Shown piece by piece: positions 1 to 11,671 of a stretch of 64,000 nt of DNA. Positions within the stretch are counted from its first letter, which is position 1; each line of letters begins with the position of its first letter. Under the pieces are notes generated by a model that saw only the letters and a list, made by a program, of their open reading frames with translations, was not told where the DNA came from and did not search any database. This DNA comes from Bryobacter sp. CoA8 C33 (GTDB taxonomy: Bacteria > Acidobacteriota > Terriglobia > Bryobacterales > Bryobacteraceae). The stretch is taken from contig JAINDK010000083.1 of NCBI GenBank assembly GCA_019931185.1, positions 1 to 64,000 of the forward strand, in the 5' to 3' direction. The position numbers and the translations under genes were made by a program.

Positions 1-459
1 AGACTAAGATGTTTTGACTAGGAAGACTATCCAACTTTAGTACTAATAGTGTGTTTTTCTCGTACTGCGTCAGCTTAATGGCCCTAGGAGCCTGTTGAAA
101 AAATCCCCTCTTGCCGATTTCGACCCTTTCACGGGGGTCAGCAAACCATTGCCAGCCCGCTGCCGATCGATTCTGGGCCGTTTGTGGGCCAAGAATTTTC
201 AACTCGTGAGGCCGCTTTTCGAAACAGCGAGTTTTTCAACAAGTTCCTAGGCAAATCCAAACGCTCGGAACTACCTGCAGGTTGGATGCCGTCGCGAGCT
301 TTTTTGCAGGAGTGGCTTGTTCTCGTAGGCAAGCATAAACCAATTGCTGTGTGGCGCCTTGCCATGGCCAACAACTCGCAGCCGCGTAATCATTTAGCCT
401 TTAGTGTGCTCCTCCGCTTTAGTCACTGAGATCGCTCAAGTTCCTCCCCCCCCCCTCCT
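1..459. other. Left-edge non-coding region
   Basis: No convincing gene lies here. The open frames in this stretch are short, lack a ribosome site and resemble no family I recognise. The only structure seen is a pair of near-perfect inverted repeats flanked by CTAG (listed separately) and a run of ten C residues (446-455) that ends four bases before the kdsB start codon. The first 80 bases are less GC-rich than the genes that follow, which suggests foreign or decayed DNA. Confidence 0.6.
80..254. mobile_element. MITE-like / solo insertion-sequence remnant
   Basis: Two 15-bp terminal inverted repeats are visible: GAGCCTGTTGAAAAA at 88-102 and TTTTTCAACAAGTTC at 232-246, differing at two positions. 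Each is bordered outside by CTAG (84-87 and 247-250), which looks like a 4-bp target duplication. The interior of about 130 bp has no transposase frame. Ends of the TTTTTCAACA type with a short palindromic target duplication are typical of IS1182/IS5-like elements; the family assignment is from memory. It is best read as a non-autonomous or internally deleted element. Confidence 0.55.
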
Positions 460-3642
<3,183 letters not shown>

Positions 3643-3657
3643 GCGGCTCTCTACCTC

Positions 3658-4266
3658 ATGCGCAAAGGATTCACCAGAAAGCCCCCGGCGGATTCCCCCG
3701 CCACCCCCGTTAAAAACTACATCACCCCCGGCGGCTTCGCCCGCCTCAAGGATGAATACCGCTTCCTGCTCACCCGCGAGCGCCCCGCCGTCAAGGAGGT
3801 CGTCTCCTGGGCCGCCAGCAACGGTGATCGCAGCGAAAACGCCGACTACCAATACGGTAAGCGCCGCCTCCGCCAGATCGATTCCCGCCTCCGCTTTCTC
3901 CTCAAGCGCATCGAATCAGCCGAAGTCGTCGACCCCGAATCTCCCCGCTCTGGCCTCGCCGCCTCCCGCGTCTTCTTCGGCGCCACCGTCCGCTACGCAG
4001 ACCCCGAAGGCGCCGAGCGCTTAGTCAGCATCGTCGGCGCCGACGAAGTCGATCTCGAGCGCAGGCACATCAGTTGGGTCTCACCCCTCGGCCGTGCCTT
4101 GATCAAGTCCGAAGAAGGCGACCGCGTCGTCCTCCAGGCCCCCGGCGGCACCCTTCATCTCACCGTCCTCGAGGTTTCCTACCAACGCATCGAAGTCGAA
4201 CCCTTCCGCGAACCCCTCGGCGCCGAGACCGCCGCGAAAAAACCTCCTCGCTCCCCCGAAGCTTGA
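3658..4266 (+). CDS. greB: Transcription elongation factor GreB
   Basis: The 202-residue protein is a GreA/GreB-family factor that enters the RNA polymerase secondary channel and stimulates cleavage of backtracked transcripts. The N-terminal coiled coil contains the GreB-type tip SWAASNGDRSENADYQYGKR, whose acidic D and E are the catalytic tip residues. It is followed by LRQIDSRLRFL, and the C-terminal domain has KVFFGA-like RVFFGATV and SPLGRALIK. It is about 40 residues longer than E. coli GreB owing to a polar N-terminal leader and a C-terminal tail. The gene starts 15 bp after kdsA and is probably in the same transcript, although function is unrelated. Confidence 0.93.
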   Translation: MRKGFTRKPPADSPATPVKNYITPGGFARLKDEYRFLLTRERPAVKEVVSWAASNGDRSENADYQYGKRRLRQIDSRLRFLLKRIESAEVVDPESPRSGLAASRVFFGATVRYADPEGAERLVSIVGADEVDLERRHISWVSPLGRALIKSEEGDRVVLQAPGGTLHLTVLEVSYQRIEVEPFREPLGAETAAKKPPRSPEA

Positions 4267-4331
4267 CCCGCTTTCCTTTCTGCACGCCAGCGCCCCCTCA
4301 ATCGTCAGATACTGTGAGTACACTCAATCTT

Positions 4332-4838
4332 ATGCGGAACCGGTCCCTGCGCAACTCCCGTCGTGGCTTCTCTCTGACGGAACTTCTCATTGTCATCGCC
4401 ATCATCCTCATCATCGTAGCCGCCGCGCTCCCGCGCCTCACCCGCGCCCGTATGTTTGCCGAGGAAACAGCAGCCATTCGCGCCGTCTCCGTCATTCATA
4501 CCGCCCAGACGCAGTATTACTCCCAGTTCGGCCGCTACGCCACTTCCCTCACGGAGCTCGGCCCCCCCGGCAGCGGCACCGCCGGCCCCGCCGGGGCCGA
4601 CCTCATCGACCGTGAACTCAGCACCGGCTCGAAGGGCGGCTACAGCTTCGCCCTCGCCGCCAACACCCAAGGCTATACCGTAAACGCCCAGCCCAAGCAG
4701 TTCGGCACCAACGGCAGCCGTACTTTTTTCTCCGATCAGACCCAGATCATCCGCAATCGCTTCGCCAGCGAACCGGCCACCGCCCAGGACCCCGAAGTCG
4801 GCGCCTCCGACAAACAGGCCGCCACCGAAAAGAAGTAA
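4332..4838 (+). CDS. Type IV pilin-like / pseudopilin protein
   Basis: The 168-residue protein has a class III (prepilin) leader: a basic N-terminus ending RRGF, cleavage expected between G and F, Glu at mature position +5 (FSLTE), then a 20-residue hydrophobic helix ending in PRLTRAR. The periplasmic part is rich in Gly/Ala/Thr with a YYSQFGRYA segment, like minor pilins and type II secretion pseudopilins. It probably assembles into a pilus or pseudopilus after processing by a prepilin peptidase. ATG 4332 is preferred; an in-frame GTG at 4314 is possible. No other pilus gene is in the window. It ends 4 bp from the convergent CPBP gene. Confidence 0.85.
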   Translation: MRNRSLRNSRRGFSLTELLIVIAIILIIVAAALPRLTRARMFAEETAAIRAVSVIHTAQTQYYSQFGRYATSLTELGPPGSGTAGPAGADLIDRELSTGSKGGYSFALAANTQGYTVNAQPKQFGTNGSRTFFSDQTQIIRNRFASEPATAQDPEVGASDKQAATEKK

Positions 4839-4842
4839 TCCC

Positions 4843-5511
4843 TTACATCCAAAACTGCCACTGCTTCGTGGCAATCACATACAGGCTCAGCACTAGGTTC
4901 GTCACCCCGTGCACGAAGATCAGGTCCCCTAGACTCCGCGTCTTCGTCATCCACCAGTTGTAGATCACCCCAGTCAACAGTCCCACTTCCCAAAACGGCC
5001 CGTGCTCGAGCGCAAACAACGCCGCCACCACCCAAAATCCCTGCCGGTCCGTTTCCCCCATCGGCACCGACTCGAAGTCCTTGTTCACCCACCACCGCAT
5101 CATCCACCCCCGCCAGAACAGTTCTTCGAGGATCGGCACCATCACTGCCGCGCTCAACGTCCGAAACACCAGCAGCAAAGGGCTCGCCAGTTGCTCCGCG
5201 CTCAGTGAGATCCTCACTTCCCCAAACACCGTGAACACCGGGTTCTGCCGCCACCCCGGGATCAGCGTGTCCGGCGCGATCCACAACACAAACACCCCCA
5301 CCCCCACCAGCAGACTCCCCAGAAAATTCCGCACCCGAAAGTCCAGCACCGGCCGCGAAACAACCGCGATCACCAGCGCCACCACCCCCACTCGCGCCGC
5401 ATACTCCCACTCCCCCAGCCACTTTAGCCAACCCTGTTGCCCCGCCGCCAACAACCCGAGAAACACAACGAACGGCGCCACATACGCCAGCGTCCGGTCC
5501 CGTCCCATCAT
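4843..5511 (-). CDS. CPBP-family intramembrane metalloprotease (CAAX protease-related)
   Basis: The 222-residue protein is strongly hydrophobic with about seven membrane segments. It carries all three CPBP/Abi motifs in order: EELFWR (EExxxR), FALEH (FxxxH) and HGVTN (HxxxN), which form the intramembrane metal-dependent active site in the family. The layout resembles the CAAX-protease-related subgroup that in some genomes accompanies exosortase, but no exosortase is seen here. The start at 5511 gives an ATGA overlap with the upstream cytochrome gene; an earlier in-frame codon at 5532 lies inside that gene. It is the last gene of the TPR lipoprotein / cytochrome / CPBP transcript. Substrate unknown. 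Confidence 0.88.
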   Translation of the reverse strand: MMGRDRTLAYVAPFVVFLGLLAAGQQGWLKWLGEWEYAARVGVVALVIAVVSRPVLDFRVRNFLGSLLVGVGVFVLWIAPDTLIPGWRQNPVFTVFGEVRISLSAEQLASPLLLVFRTLSAAVMVPILEELFWRGWMMRWWVNKDFESVPMGETDRQGFWVVAALFALEHGPFWEVGLLTGVIYNWWMTKTRSLGDLIFVHGVTNLVLSLYVIATKQWQFWM

Positions 5512-8500
5512 GGCTTCGCTCCCCGGATCCAATTCAGGATCGTATTGTATTCCGGTGAATCCTTCTCAAACCGCATTCCACCCCCGTGCGGGATCGTCTT
5601 ACTTCCCGCAATCCCTTCCGTCTCCGCGTTCGAAATCGGCTTACGCAAGATCAGACTATCCTCCGGCGCCTCGAGATTCACCACCCGTAGCGCCGACGCA
5701 TAGCCAATCCCGTCAAAAATCGCATGGCTCGCATGGCACTGCACGCACGCATACCCGTCCTTGCCCCGCTTCTCAAGAATCGGCTGCACATAGCCCCGGT
5801 AAAAACTCTCATCCGGCCGCTCCACCGCCCGCCCCCCGCGCACCATCGCCGTCTGCCCGGTCTTCGCCGCCGGCGGCGCCGCATTGAACGCCTTCAAAAC
5901 CTCCAGGTTCACTTCGTTCGCCGGGTTCTTCTTCGCCACCGCCACCAGCCGGTCCCGCGCCGGCCCCGGCATCCCGCTCACCTTCGTCACGATCCCAAAC
6001 TTCGCATCCCGCACCATCAGCACCGCCTGCATCGCCAGGCGCCTCAGTTCCTCGTCCGCGCTCTCCACCAGCGGCTCGAGCGCCGCCGCCAGCCGCGTAT
6101 TCGCTTCCCCGAAGAACACCGTCTGCTCAATATCGTTGCCGATCCGGTTGTACACCGCCGGCGCCACCGCCTGCGGGTCCGCCTTCAGATCGTAGATATC
6201 GGCCCGCCGCAGGGGAAACTCCGTCAGCCCCGCCAGCAGCCTCTTGCGGTTCCCATCCTTCTCGCGCTCGAGAAACCGCGCATACTTCTCCGCCAGCCTC
6301 GCCTCATGCTTCAGCCGCCCCCGCACCACTCGCTCCCGGTCCGCCTCATGCGCCATCAGTGGCACCCAGTTGTTGTACATGTAGCGGATGTTCTCGTCCC
6401 CGAGATTGTAAATCCCCTCCCGCACATTCCGCTCCACCCAGGCATGCTGCGGCTTGGTCAGCGCCTCGAGAAACGCGTTCTCAATCCGGTCCTTCACCCC
6501 ATCCTCCGGGCTCCAGAACCACATCTGCCATAGCCCTTTCCACGCCTGCATCGCCACAGCCGCCCGCGCATTCGCCGTCTGCCCGATCAGCCCCTCCGCC
6601 ATCCTTCCATCCCGCGCCAACTCCCGGAAGTGCGTCGCAAAAACCCGTGTCGCCCCCCACGCCGTCCGTTCATCTCTGCTCTTCAGTGCCTCGAGCATCA
6701 CCTCGTTGCCTTGCCCCCGCCGGCTCAACACCTGCCTCATCCCCCAGGCCGCCGTTCTTTGCACCAGCTTGCTGCCATCCCCCAGCGCTCCGCGCAACAG
6801 CGCCAGATCCTCCGGCAATGCCAGCCTTCCCAGCACCTCCACCGCCATCTGCCGCGCCATCACATCGCCGCTCTTGGCAATGCTCCTCACCCGCTCGAGC
6901 ACCGCCCCGACCGGACGATCCCAGATCGCATCCAGCCCCTCGAGCAGCCTCTCTCCCCCTTCGGCCAATTCTCCGCTCGTCGAGCCCCATCCCGTCTTCG
7001 CCTCCCCCTGCGGATAGTACGCACTCAAGGCCAGCACCGCCATCTGCGTCTCGCGAAAGGGCGTGCGGAAATTCTCAAAACTCTGCAGCGGATCGAGCCA
7101 CCCCCCAAATTCCTGCTGCCGCCCCAACAAATACTTCAGCCCCCTGGCCACCTGCGGATGCTCCTTCGGCACCCCCGCCATCGCCAACGCCCACAGCGCA
7201 TGACCGGTCTGGAACTCGACTTCCTTCTCCTTGGCCTCAAACTTCATCGACCACTGCCCGCTCTCCCGCTGCGCCGCCAGAATCTTCCCCACATTCCGCT
7301 CGATCTTCGCCGCATGCCGCTTCCGGTCCACCGCCACCAGCCCCAGCGTCTGATAGCAAACATCGATCAAGTTCTTGTGCTCATCCTGCTCGATTAACTT
7401 CGCGATCTCCGCGTCCCCCGTCACCTCCCACGCATACCAGGCCACTTCATACCCGCTCACCAGCGGTTGATTCCCGTTCGTCTCATCCCCCGGCAGTTTC
7501 CCACGCCCGTCGTAGTAAAGCTTCAGATACTTCCGCACCCCGTCGTGAAAACTCTCCCGCCGCTCCCCGCTCACCTGCTTCTCAAACACATCCATCAGGT
7601 GCGACATCCGCCCCAACACATTCGCCGGCGCCGAAATCACCCGCGCCCATACCGCCCCTTCTTTCTCAAACCCATACAGCGGCCGTGGATTGTTGTAAAA
7701 CCGCTCCGTCAAAAACCGCAGCGAACTCCGCATCTCCACTCCATAGCCCTGCCGCGCCGCGTACAATTGCCCCCGCTGCGTAAAATGCGTCACATGGCAG
7801 GCCACACAAAGGCTCGTCTCCTGATGCACGTTGGCCACCCGGTCATAAATCCCCCCACGCCGCGGCGTATTCGCATGCCAGCTATCCCCCGCCCCCATCA
7901 GATAATCCACCCCCGCCCTCACCGCCTCCCGCGGATCCTCATACGGCGGCACACCATACAACCGGGTCCGCAACCGGTATTCCGGATGGTTCGCCACCAC
8001 CCGCACATAATAATCCCCTTCCTCCCGCAACACCCGCGTCGTGTATTTGTTCCCCGGCAGCGCCTGCACCTCGTGCGGCACACTCACCGGGTCTTCCCCC
8101 TCTGTGTACAACACCAGCTTCCCCTTCTCCACCCGAAACACCGACACATCCACCGGCAAGTTATCCCGCTCGACCAACTCCACCTGCAATCCCACCAGCT
8201 TCGGCGCTCCCCCCGTAAACCGGAACCGGTACCAGTCCTGATCCCGCTTTCCAAACTCCTCCATCGGTTTGCCCCGCTTCACGCTCGGCGCCGGCAAATA
8301 CGCGCTGTCATCCCCGCTGCCAAACACCACCTTCCCCAAATCAATCTCCGTCGCCTGCCCCCACTCATCGTTCGGCTCCAGCTCCATCTGCCGTGTCCGC
8401 CCGTAGTCGCTCACTCGCACCTTCACCGCTCCCCCCGGCTTCACCCCATAACGGCAGTCCACCTTCGGCCGGTAGGCAAACGCCCAGTCCCCGTCACCCT

Positions 8501-8663
8501 CATGCAGCGTTTTGTCCAATCGCTCCGCCCCACAGAAAAAAACAAGCGCTGTTTCCCGCGAAACAGCGCCCGTCATTTCCACTACATAACTGCGTCCAGC
8601 CTTAAGGTTCGTCGTCTGACCCCAAACCGTGCCAGCCACCAGCGCCAATACAAGATACTTCAC
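5508..8663 (-). CDS. Large secreted two-heme cytochrome c with toroid and HEAT repeats
   Basis: The 1051-residue protein starts with a signal peptide (MKYLVLALVAGTVWG). The N-terminal ~250 residues contain a beta-rich pre-peptidase-like domain (MELEPNDEWGQA, then DWYRFRF). One heme site is CVACH at 286-290, followed by a region with repeated W/Y-rich helices like an alpha/alpha toroid (terpene-cyclase fold). Then come HEAT-like repeats (LGRLALPEDLALLRGAL, MAVEVLG) and a C-terminal cytochrome module with CVQCH at 973-977. I know similar architectures from Acidobacteria and Planctomycetes but no assigned function. GTG start, 9 bp after the TPR gene stop, no Shine-Dalgarno; likely translationally coupled. 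Probably periplasmic electron transfer or scaffold. Confidence 0.8.
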   Translation of the reverse strand: MKYLVLALVAGTVWGQTTNLKAGRSYVVEMTGAVSRETALVFFCGAERLDKTLHEGDGDWAFAYRPKVDCRYGVKPGGAVKVRVSDYGRTRQMELEPNDEWGQATEIDLGKVVFGSGDDSAYLPAPSVKRGKPMEEFGKRDQDWYRFRFTGGAPKLVGLQVELVERDNLPVDVSVFRVEKGKLVLYTEGEDPVSVPHEVQALPGNKYTTRVLREEGDYYVRVVANHPEYRLRTRLYGVPPYEDPREAVRAGVDYLMGAGDSWHANTPRRGGIYDRVANVHQETSLCVACHVTHFTQRGQLYAARQGYGVEMRSSLRFLTERFYNNPRPLYGFEKEGAVWARVISAPANVLGRMSHLMDVFEKQVSGERRESFHDGVRKYLKLYYDGRGKLPGDETNGNQPLVSGYEVAWYAWEVTGDAEIAKLIEQDEHKNLIDVCYQTLGLVAVDRKRHAAKIERNVGKILAAQRESGQWSMKFEAKEKEVEFQTGHALWALAMAGVPKEHPQVARGLKYLLGRQQEFGGWLDPLQSFENFRTPFRETQMAVLALSAYYPQGEAKTGWGSTSGELAEGGERLLEGLDAIWDRPVGAVLERVRSIAKSGDVMARQMAVEVLGRLALPEDLALLRGALGDGSKLVQRTAAWGMRQVLSRRGQGNEVMLEALKSRDERTAWGATRVFATHFRELARDGRMAEGLIGQTANARAAVAMQAWKGLWQMWFWSPEDGVKDRIENAFLEALTKPQHAWVERNVREGIYNLGDENIRYMYNNWVPLMAHEADRERVVRGRLKHEARLAEKYARFLEREKDGNRKRLLAGLTEFPLRRADIYDLKADPQAVAPAVYNRIGNDIEQTVFFGEANTRLAAALEPLVESADEELRRLAMQAVLMVRDAKFGIVTKVSGMPGPARDRLVAVAKKNPANEVNLEVLKAFNAAPPAAKTGQTAMVRGGRAVERPDESFYRGYVQPILEKRGKDGYACVQCHASHAIFDGIGYASALRVVNLEAPEDSLILRKPISNAETEGIAGSKTIPHGGGMRFEKDSPEYNTILNWIRGAKP

Positions 8664-8672
8664 AAAAATAGC

Positions 8673-10991
8673 TTAACCGCACTTGGCCAGCAATTCCCGG
8701 ATCCGTTGCTCGTCCTGCTTCGGCGGAGCCTTCGCCAGAGCCGTCTGCGCGGATTTCTTCGCGTTTAATTTATCCCCTTTCTGATAAAAAGCCATTGCCA
8801 GATGGTAGTGAAAAATGTAGCGGTTCGGATCCTTCCGCAGAATCTCATTGAAAATGTTGATTGCCTGATCCGCAAGGTTCTTCTTGATGTAGATCAGACC
8901 CAGGGTGTCGGAGACATCCATGTTCGTCGGCAGCTTCTGCTTGGCGCGCTCCGCATAGGACAGCGCCAGATCCAAATCCGTCCCTTGGTCCGCCATGATC
9001 ATCGCCAAGTTGTTCAGCGCCAGCACATTACCCGGATCGAGCTTCACTACCTGCTCATAGATCGGCTTTGATTCAAGCGGCTTGCCCATCCGGTCGTAGA
9101 TCATCGCCAGGTTCAGCGGCGCCAGCGGATCATTCGGCAAGAGTACTTCCGCCTGCTTGAAATACTTGATCGCGTTCTGATCATCCCCCATCCGCTTGTA
9201 AACTTCCGCCAGCCTCACCACAACCGAGGCATCTTTCGGGTTTGCCGCCAGCAATTTCTGTAACTCTGGCAGCGCCCGCGTCAGGTTGCCTACCCGCACC
9301 GCCGTATTCGCCAGTGCATTTCGCAAGTCGTTTCGATCCGGTGTCTTGGCTACTTCCGCCTCGATCGTCTTCACCGCCAGATCATTCTTGCCCGCCTGCA
9401 GATAACTTTCCACCGTACCAAGTACGCCCCGGATATCACCCGGATTGGCCTGAGTCATCCGCATGAATGTGGCCAGCGCTTTTTCTTCCTGCCTGGTTTC
9501 CAGATGGATCCGCGCCATTAGATACAGCGCGTCCCCAAGATTCGGATAACGGGCCAGAATCAACTCCAAATCCCGGAGTGAGTTTTCGAAATCCTTCGAA
9601 CCGAATAATGCGGTGGCCCGCAGCAGCCGCCCACGGAATTCATTCGGATCAAATGCCAACACTTGATTCGCATACTCAAGTGCCTTCGCAAAATCCAGCT
9701 TCTGCAGCGCAATCTGCGCCAGTAGGATCTTGGCGATTTGAAAATCCGGCCGCAACTTCAAAGCTTCCTGTAGCTGCACCCGCGCCTGATCTCCCTCCCC
9801 TCGCGCCAGATGCGCCTTGGCCAGGTTCATTCGCATCACATGGTTTTGTGGAGCCCGCGAAACCGCCGATTGCAGGTCTAATACCGCCTTGTCCACTTGC
9901 TCCTTGCTGCCCCCTTGCAACGACATCGAGGCTCGCATCGCCAGCGCCTCATTGTCCTTCGGGTCCTCCTTTAGAAGCTCCTCCACCAGCCGCATCGCAT
10001 CCGTCTTCTTGTTCATGTAAATGAACGTCTCCACCAACCTCTTCTGATAATCGTGCTTCTTGGCGGTGTTTTCCGCCGCCCCTGCCTCGAACTGCTTGAG
10101 CGCCTTCTCAAAATCACGGATCTTGAAGTAAAACTCACCCACCCGCATCCGCGCATCTCCGAGCTTCTTCGGATCCTTCCCGATTGCCAGCACTTCGTCC
10201 AGCACTCCCTGCATCTTGTCATATTGCCGGGCCGCGAAGTAGTGCCCCGCCAGTTGCATCCGCAACGCCGGCTGCTCCCCACCCACCGCCGCCAGCTTCC
10301 GCTTTAACACTTCCTCGGCTTCCGCGATCTTTTCTTTCTTCGCGAACTCAGTGTACAAAGCGTCATAGTTCTCTGCAGCCTTCGGATCAGCTTCGATCGC
10401 CTTATTGATGTAAGCCATCCCTTCCTCGGACTTCCCGGCCTGGATCAACAACTGAAACAACACCGTCGCCAGTTCCTTCCGGTATGGCCGCACCTTGTCC
10501 GCCGCCTGCATATCTTCGAGCGCACCCGGCACATCGTTGTCGGCCAGCTTCAAGAAGCCCCGCAGCCGCAATCCATCGAAACTCTGCGGATTCTTGTCCA
10601 GCAGCTTCTTGGCGATCGTCTCGATTTCCTTCAGAAGATTCTTAGGTTTGGACTCGCTCTTGGAATAAGCCGCCAGATAGATCCCCGCCAGCTTGGCCGC
10701 CGATTCCGTATTATTCTGATCTAGTTCCACGCACCGCTGCAACGCCCTCAATGCCTCAATCGCGCTGCCCCTCTTTAGCTCCGCATCCCCCAAATGGCAA
10801 TAGGCTTCCGCGAATCGCGCATCCTTCTGCAAGGCACGCTTGTAGAAAATCACTGCCTCCCGGTACTTCCCGTTCTTCATGTAACGGTCGCCCGTTTCCA
10901 AATACTTCTGCCGCGCTACTCTCGGATCACTATCACAGCCAACGAGCGCTAGACCAAGCACGATCGTGAAAATTGCTTTCAACTGTTTCAT
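8673..10991 (-). CDS. TPR-repeat lipoprotein
   Basis: The 772-residue protein has a lipoprotein signal: a short basic start, a hydrophobic stretch and lipobox LVGC with Cys19 as the lipidated residue, followed by Asp. The rest is a continuous array of tetratricopeptide repeats, recognisable by the spaced W/L-G-Y-A-F-A-P pattern (for example GKYREAVIFYKRALQ, GDDQNAIKYFKQAEVLLP, NVLALNNLAMI). It resembles the large TPR lipoproteins (PrsT type) known from exosortase-containing bacteria, though that link is only by architecture. It likely acts as a periplasmic or outer-membrane scaffold. It heads the transcript with the large cytochrome and the CPBP protease and diverges from the sigma-factor gene. 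Confidence 0.88.
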   Translation of the reverse strand: MKQLKAIFTIVLGLALVGCDSDPRVARQKYLETGDRYMKNGKYREAVIFYKRALQKDARFAEAYCHLGDAELKRGSAIEALRALQRCVELDQNNTESAAKLAGIYLAAYSKSESKPKNLLKEIETIAKKLLDKNPQSFDGLRLRGFLKLADNDVPGALEDMQAADKVRPYRKELATVLFQLLIQAGKSEEGMAYINKAIEADPKAAENYDALYTEFAKKEKIAEAEEVLKRKLAAVGGEQPALRMQLAGHYFAARQYDKMQGVLDEVLAIGKDPKKLGDARMRVGEFYFKIRDFEKALKQFEAGAAENTAKKHDYQKRLVETFIYMNKKTDAMRLVEELLKEDPKDNEALAMRASMSLQGGSKEQVDKAVLDLQSAVSRAPQNHVMRMNLAKAHLARGEGDQARVQLQEALKLRPDFQIAKILLAQIALQKLDFAKALEYANQVLAFDPNEFRGRLLRATALFGSKDFENSLRDLELILARYPNLGDALYLMARIHLETRQEEKALATFMRMTQANPGDIRGVLGTVESYLQAGKNDLAVKTIEAEVAKTPDRNDLRNALANTAVRVGNLTRALPELQKLLAANPKDASVVVRLAEVYKRMGDDQNAIKYFKQAEVLLPNDPLAPLNLAMIYDRMGKPLESKPIYEQVVKLDPGNVLALNNLAMIMADQGTDLDLALSYAERAKQKLPTNMDVSDTLGLIYIKKNLADQAINIFNEILRKDPNRYIFHYHLAMAFYQKGDKLNAKKSAQTALAKAPPKQDEQRIRELLAKCG

Positions 10992-11066
10992 TGCCGTATA
11001 TCTCTGATTGGAATCATCCTAATCATAACTCGGAGCGATATCGCCTCACCGCCCCTCTTTCGTACT

Positions 11067-11095
11067 GGAACTTTTTCTTTTGTAAGAAATCTTCT
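11067..11095 (+). promoter_or_regulatory. Candidate ECF-type promoter upstream of the sigma gene
   Basis: GGAACTTT at 11067-11074 matches the classic -35 of many ECF sigma factors. At 15-bp spacing TCTTCT (11090-11095) could act as a weak -10. It sits 29 bp before the first possible start of the ECF sigma gene, which would fit autoregulation. The -10 match is poor, so this is tentative. Confidence 0.35.
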
Positions 11096-11123
11096 TTCCC
11101 ATCGTCTCTCCTAACAGAAGGAT

Positions 11124-11654
11124 ATGCTGGCTCCCCCTCCCACCCTCAGCCCCAACTTTCCGTCGGATCATGTCACTATGCCCTCTGCTGACTTCGAGCG
11201 CCTCTTCCGCGAATCAAGCCCGATGATTTATCGCTCCGCCTACCGGCTCCTCGCTAACGCCGAAGACGCCGAAGATGTCCTCCAGACCGTCTTTCTCCGG
11301 TTTCTCCGCCGGGACTCCTCCCAGGCCGTCATCCTCCAACCCGAAACCTACCTCCACCGCGCCGCCATCAATGCCGCCCTTGATCTCCTTCGCGCCCGCC
11401 CCCGTCACGCCGGCCCTCTCGACTCCCTCTCCGCTGAACCCGCCTCTCCTTCATCCCAGGAGCTTTCCTGCCGTCTCCGCGACGCCCTCTCCCGCCTGGA
11501 CCCCAAAGCCGCCGAAATCTTCCTCCTCCGCTACGTCGAAGGTTACGGCAATAAGGAAATTGCCCAATTGCTCGACATGTCCCAAACCATGGTCGCGGTA
11601 TCGCTCTTCCGCTCCCGCCAAAAACTCCAAAACGAAATCCGCCTCACTCGCTGA
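11124..11654 (+). CDS. ECF-subfamily RNA polymerase sigma factor
   Basis: The 176-residue protein (158 if started at ATG 11178) has sigma region 2 (FERLFRESSPMIYRSAYRLL, then EDAEDVLQTVFLRF with the DAEDVLQ core) and region 4 (LDPKAAEIFLLRYVEGY, then the helix-turn-helix NKEIAQLLDMSQTMVAVSL). It should direct RNA polymerase to a small regulon in response to an envelope cue. The first ATG has AGAAGGA almost touching it (1-nt spacer) and ATG 11178 has no Shine-Dalgarno, so the start is uncertain. The next gene is a FecR-type membrane protein 17 bp away, the usual sigma/anti-sigma order. Confidence 0.92.
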   Translation: MLAPPPTLSPNFPSDHVTMPSADFERLFRESSPMIYRSAYRLLANAEDAEDVLQTVFLRFLRRDSSQAVILQPETYLHRAAINAALDLLRARPRHAGPLDSLSAEPASPSSQELSCRLRDALSRLDPKAAEIFLLRYVEGYGNKEIAQLLDMSQTMVAVSLFRSRQKLQNEIRLTR

Positions 11655-11671
11655 TCAAAAGGATTACTCCC

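Noticed and set aside
184-429. An 81-codon + strand frame and its antisense partner at 138-374
   Set aside because: Both cross the inverted-repeat element, lack ribosome sites and resemble only spurious frames around insertion-sequence ends.
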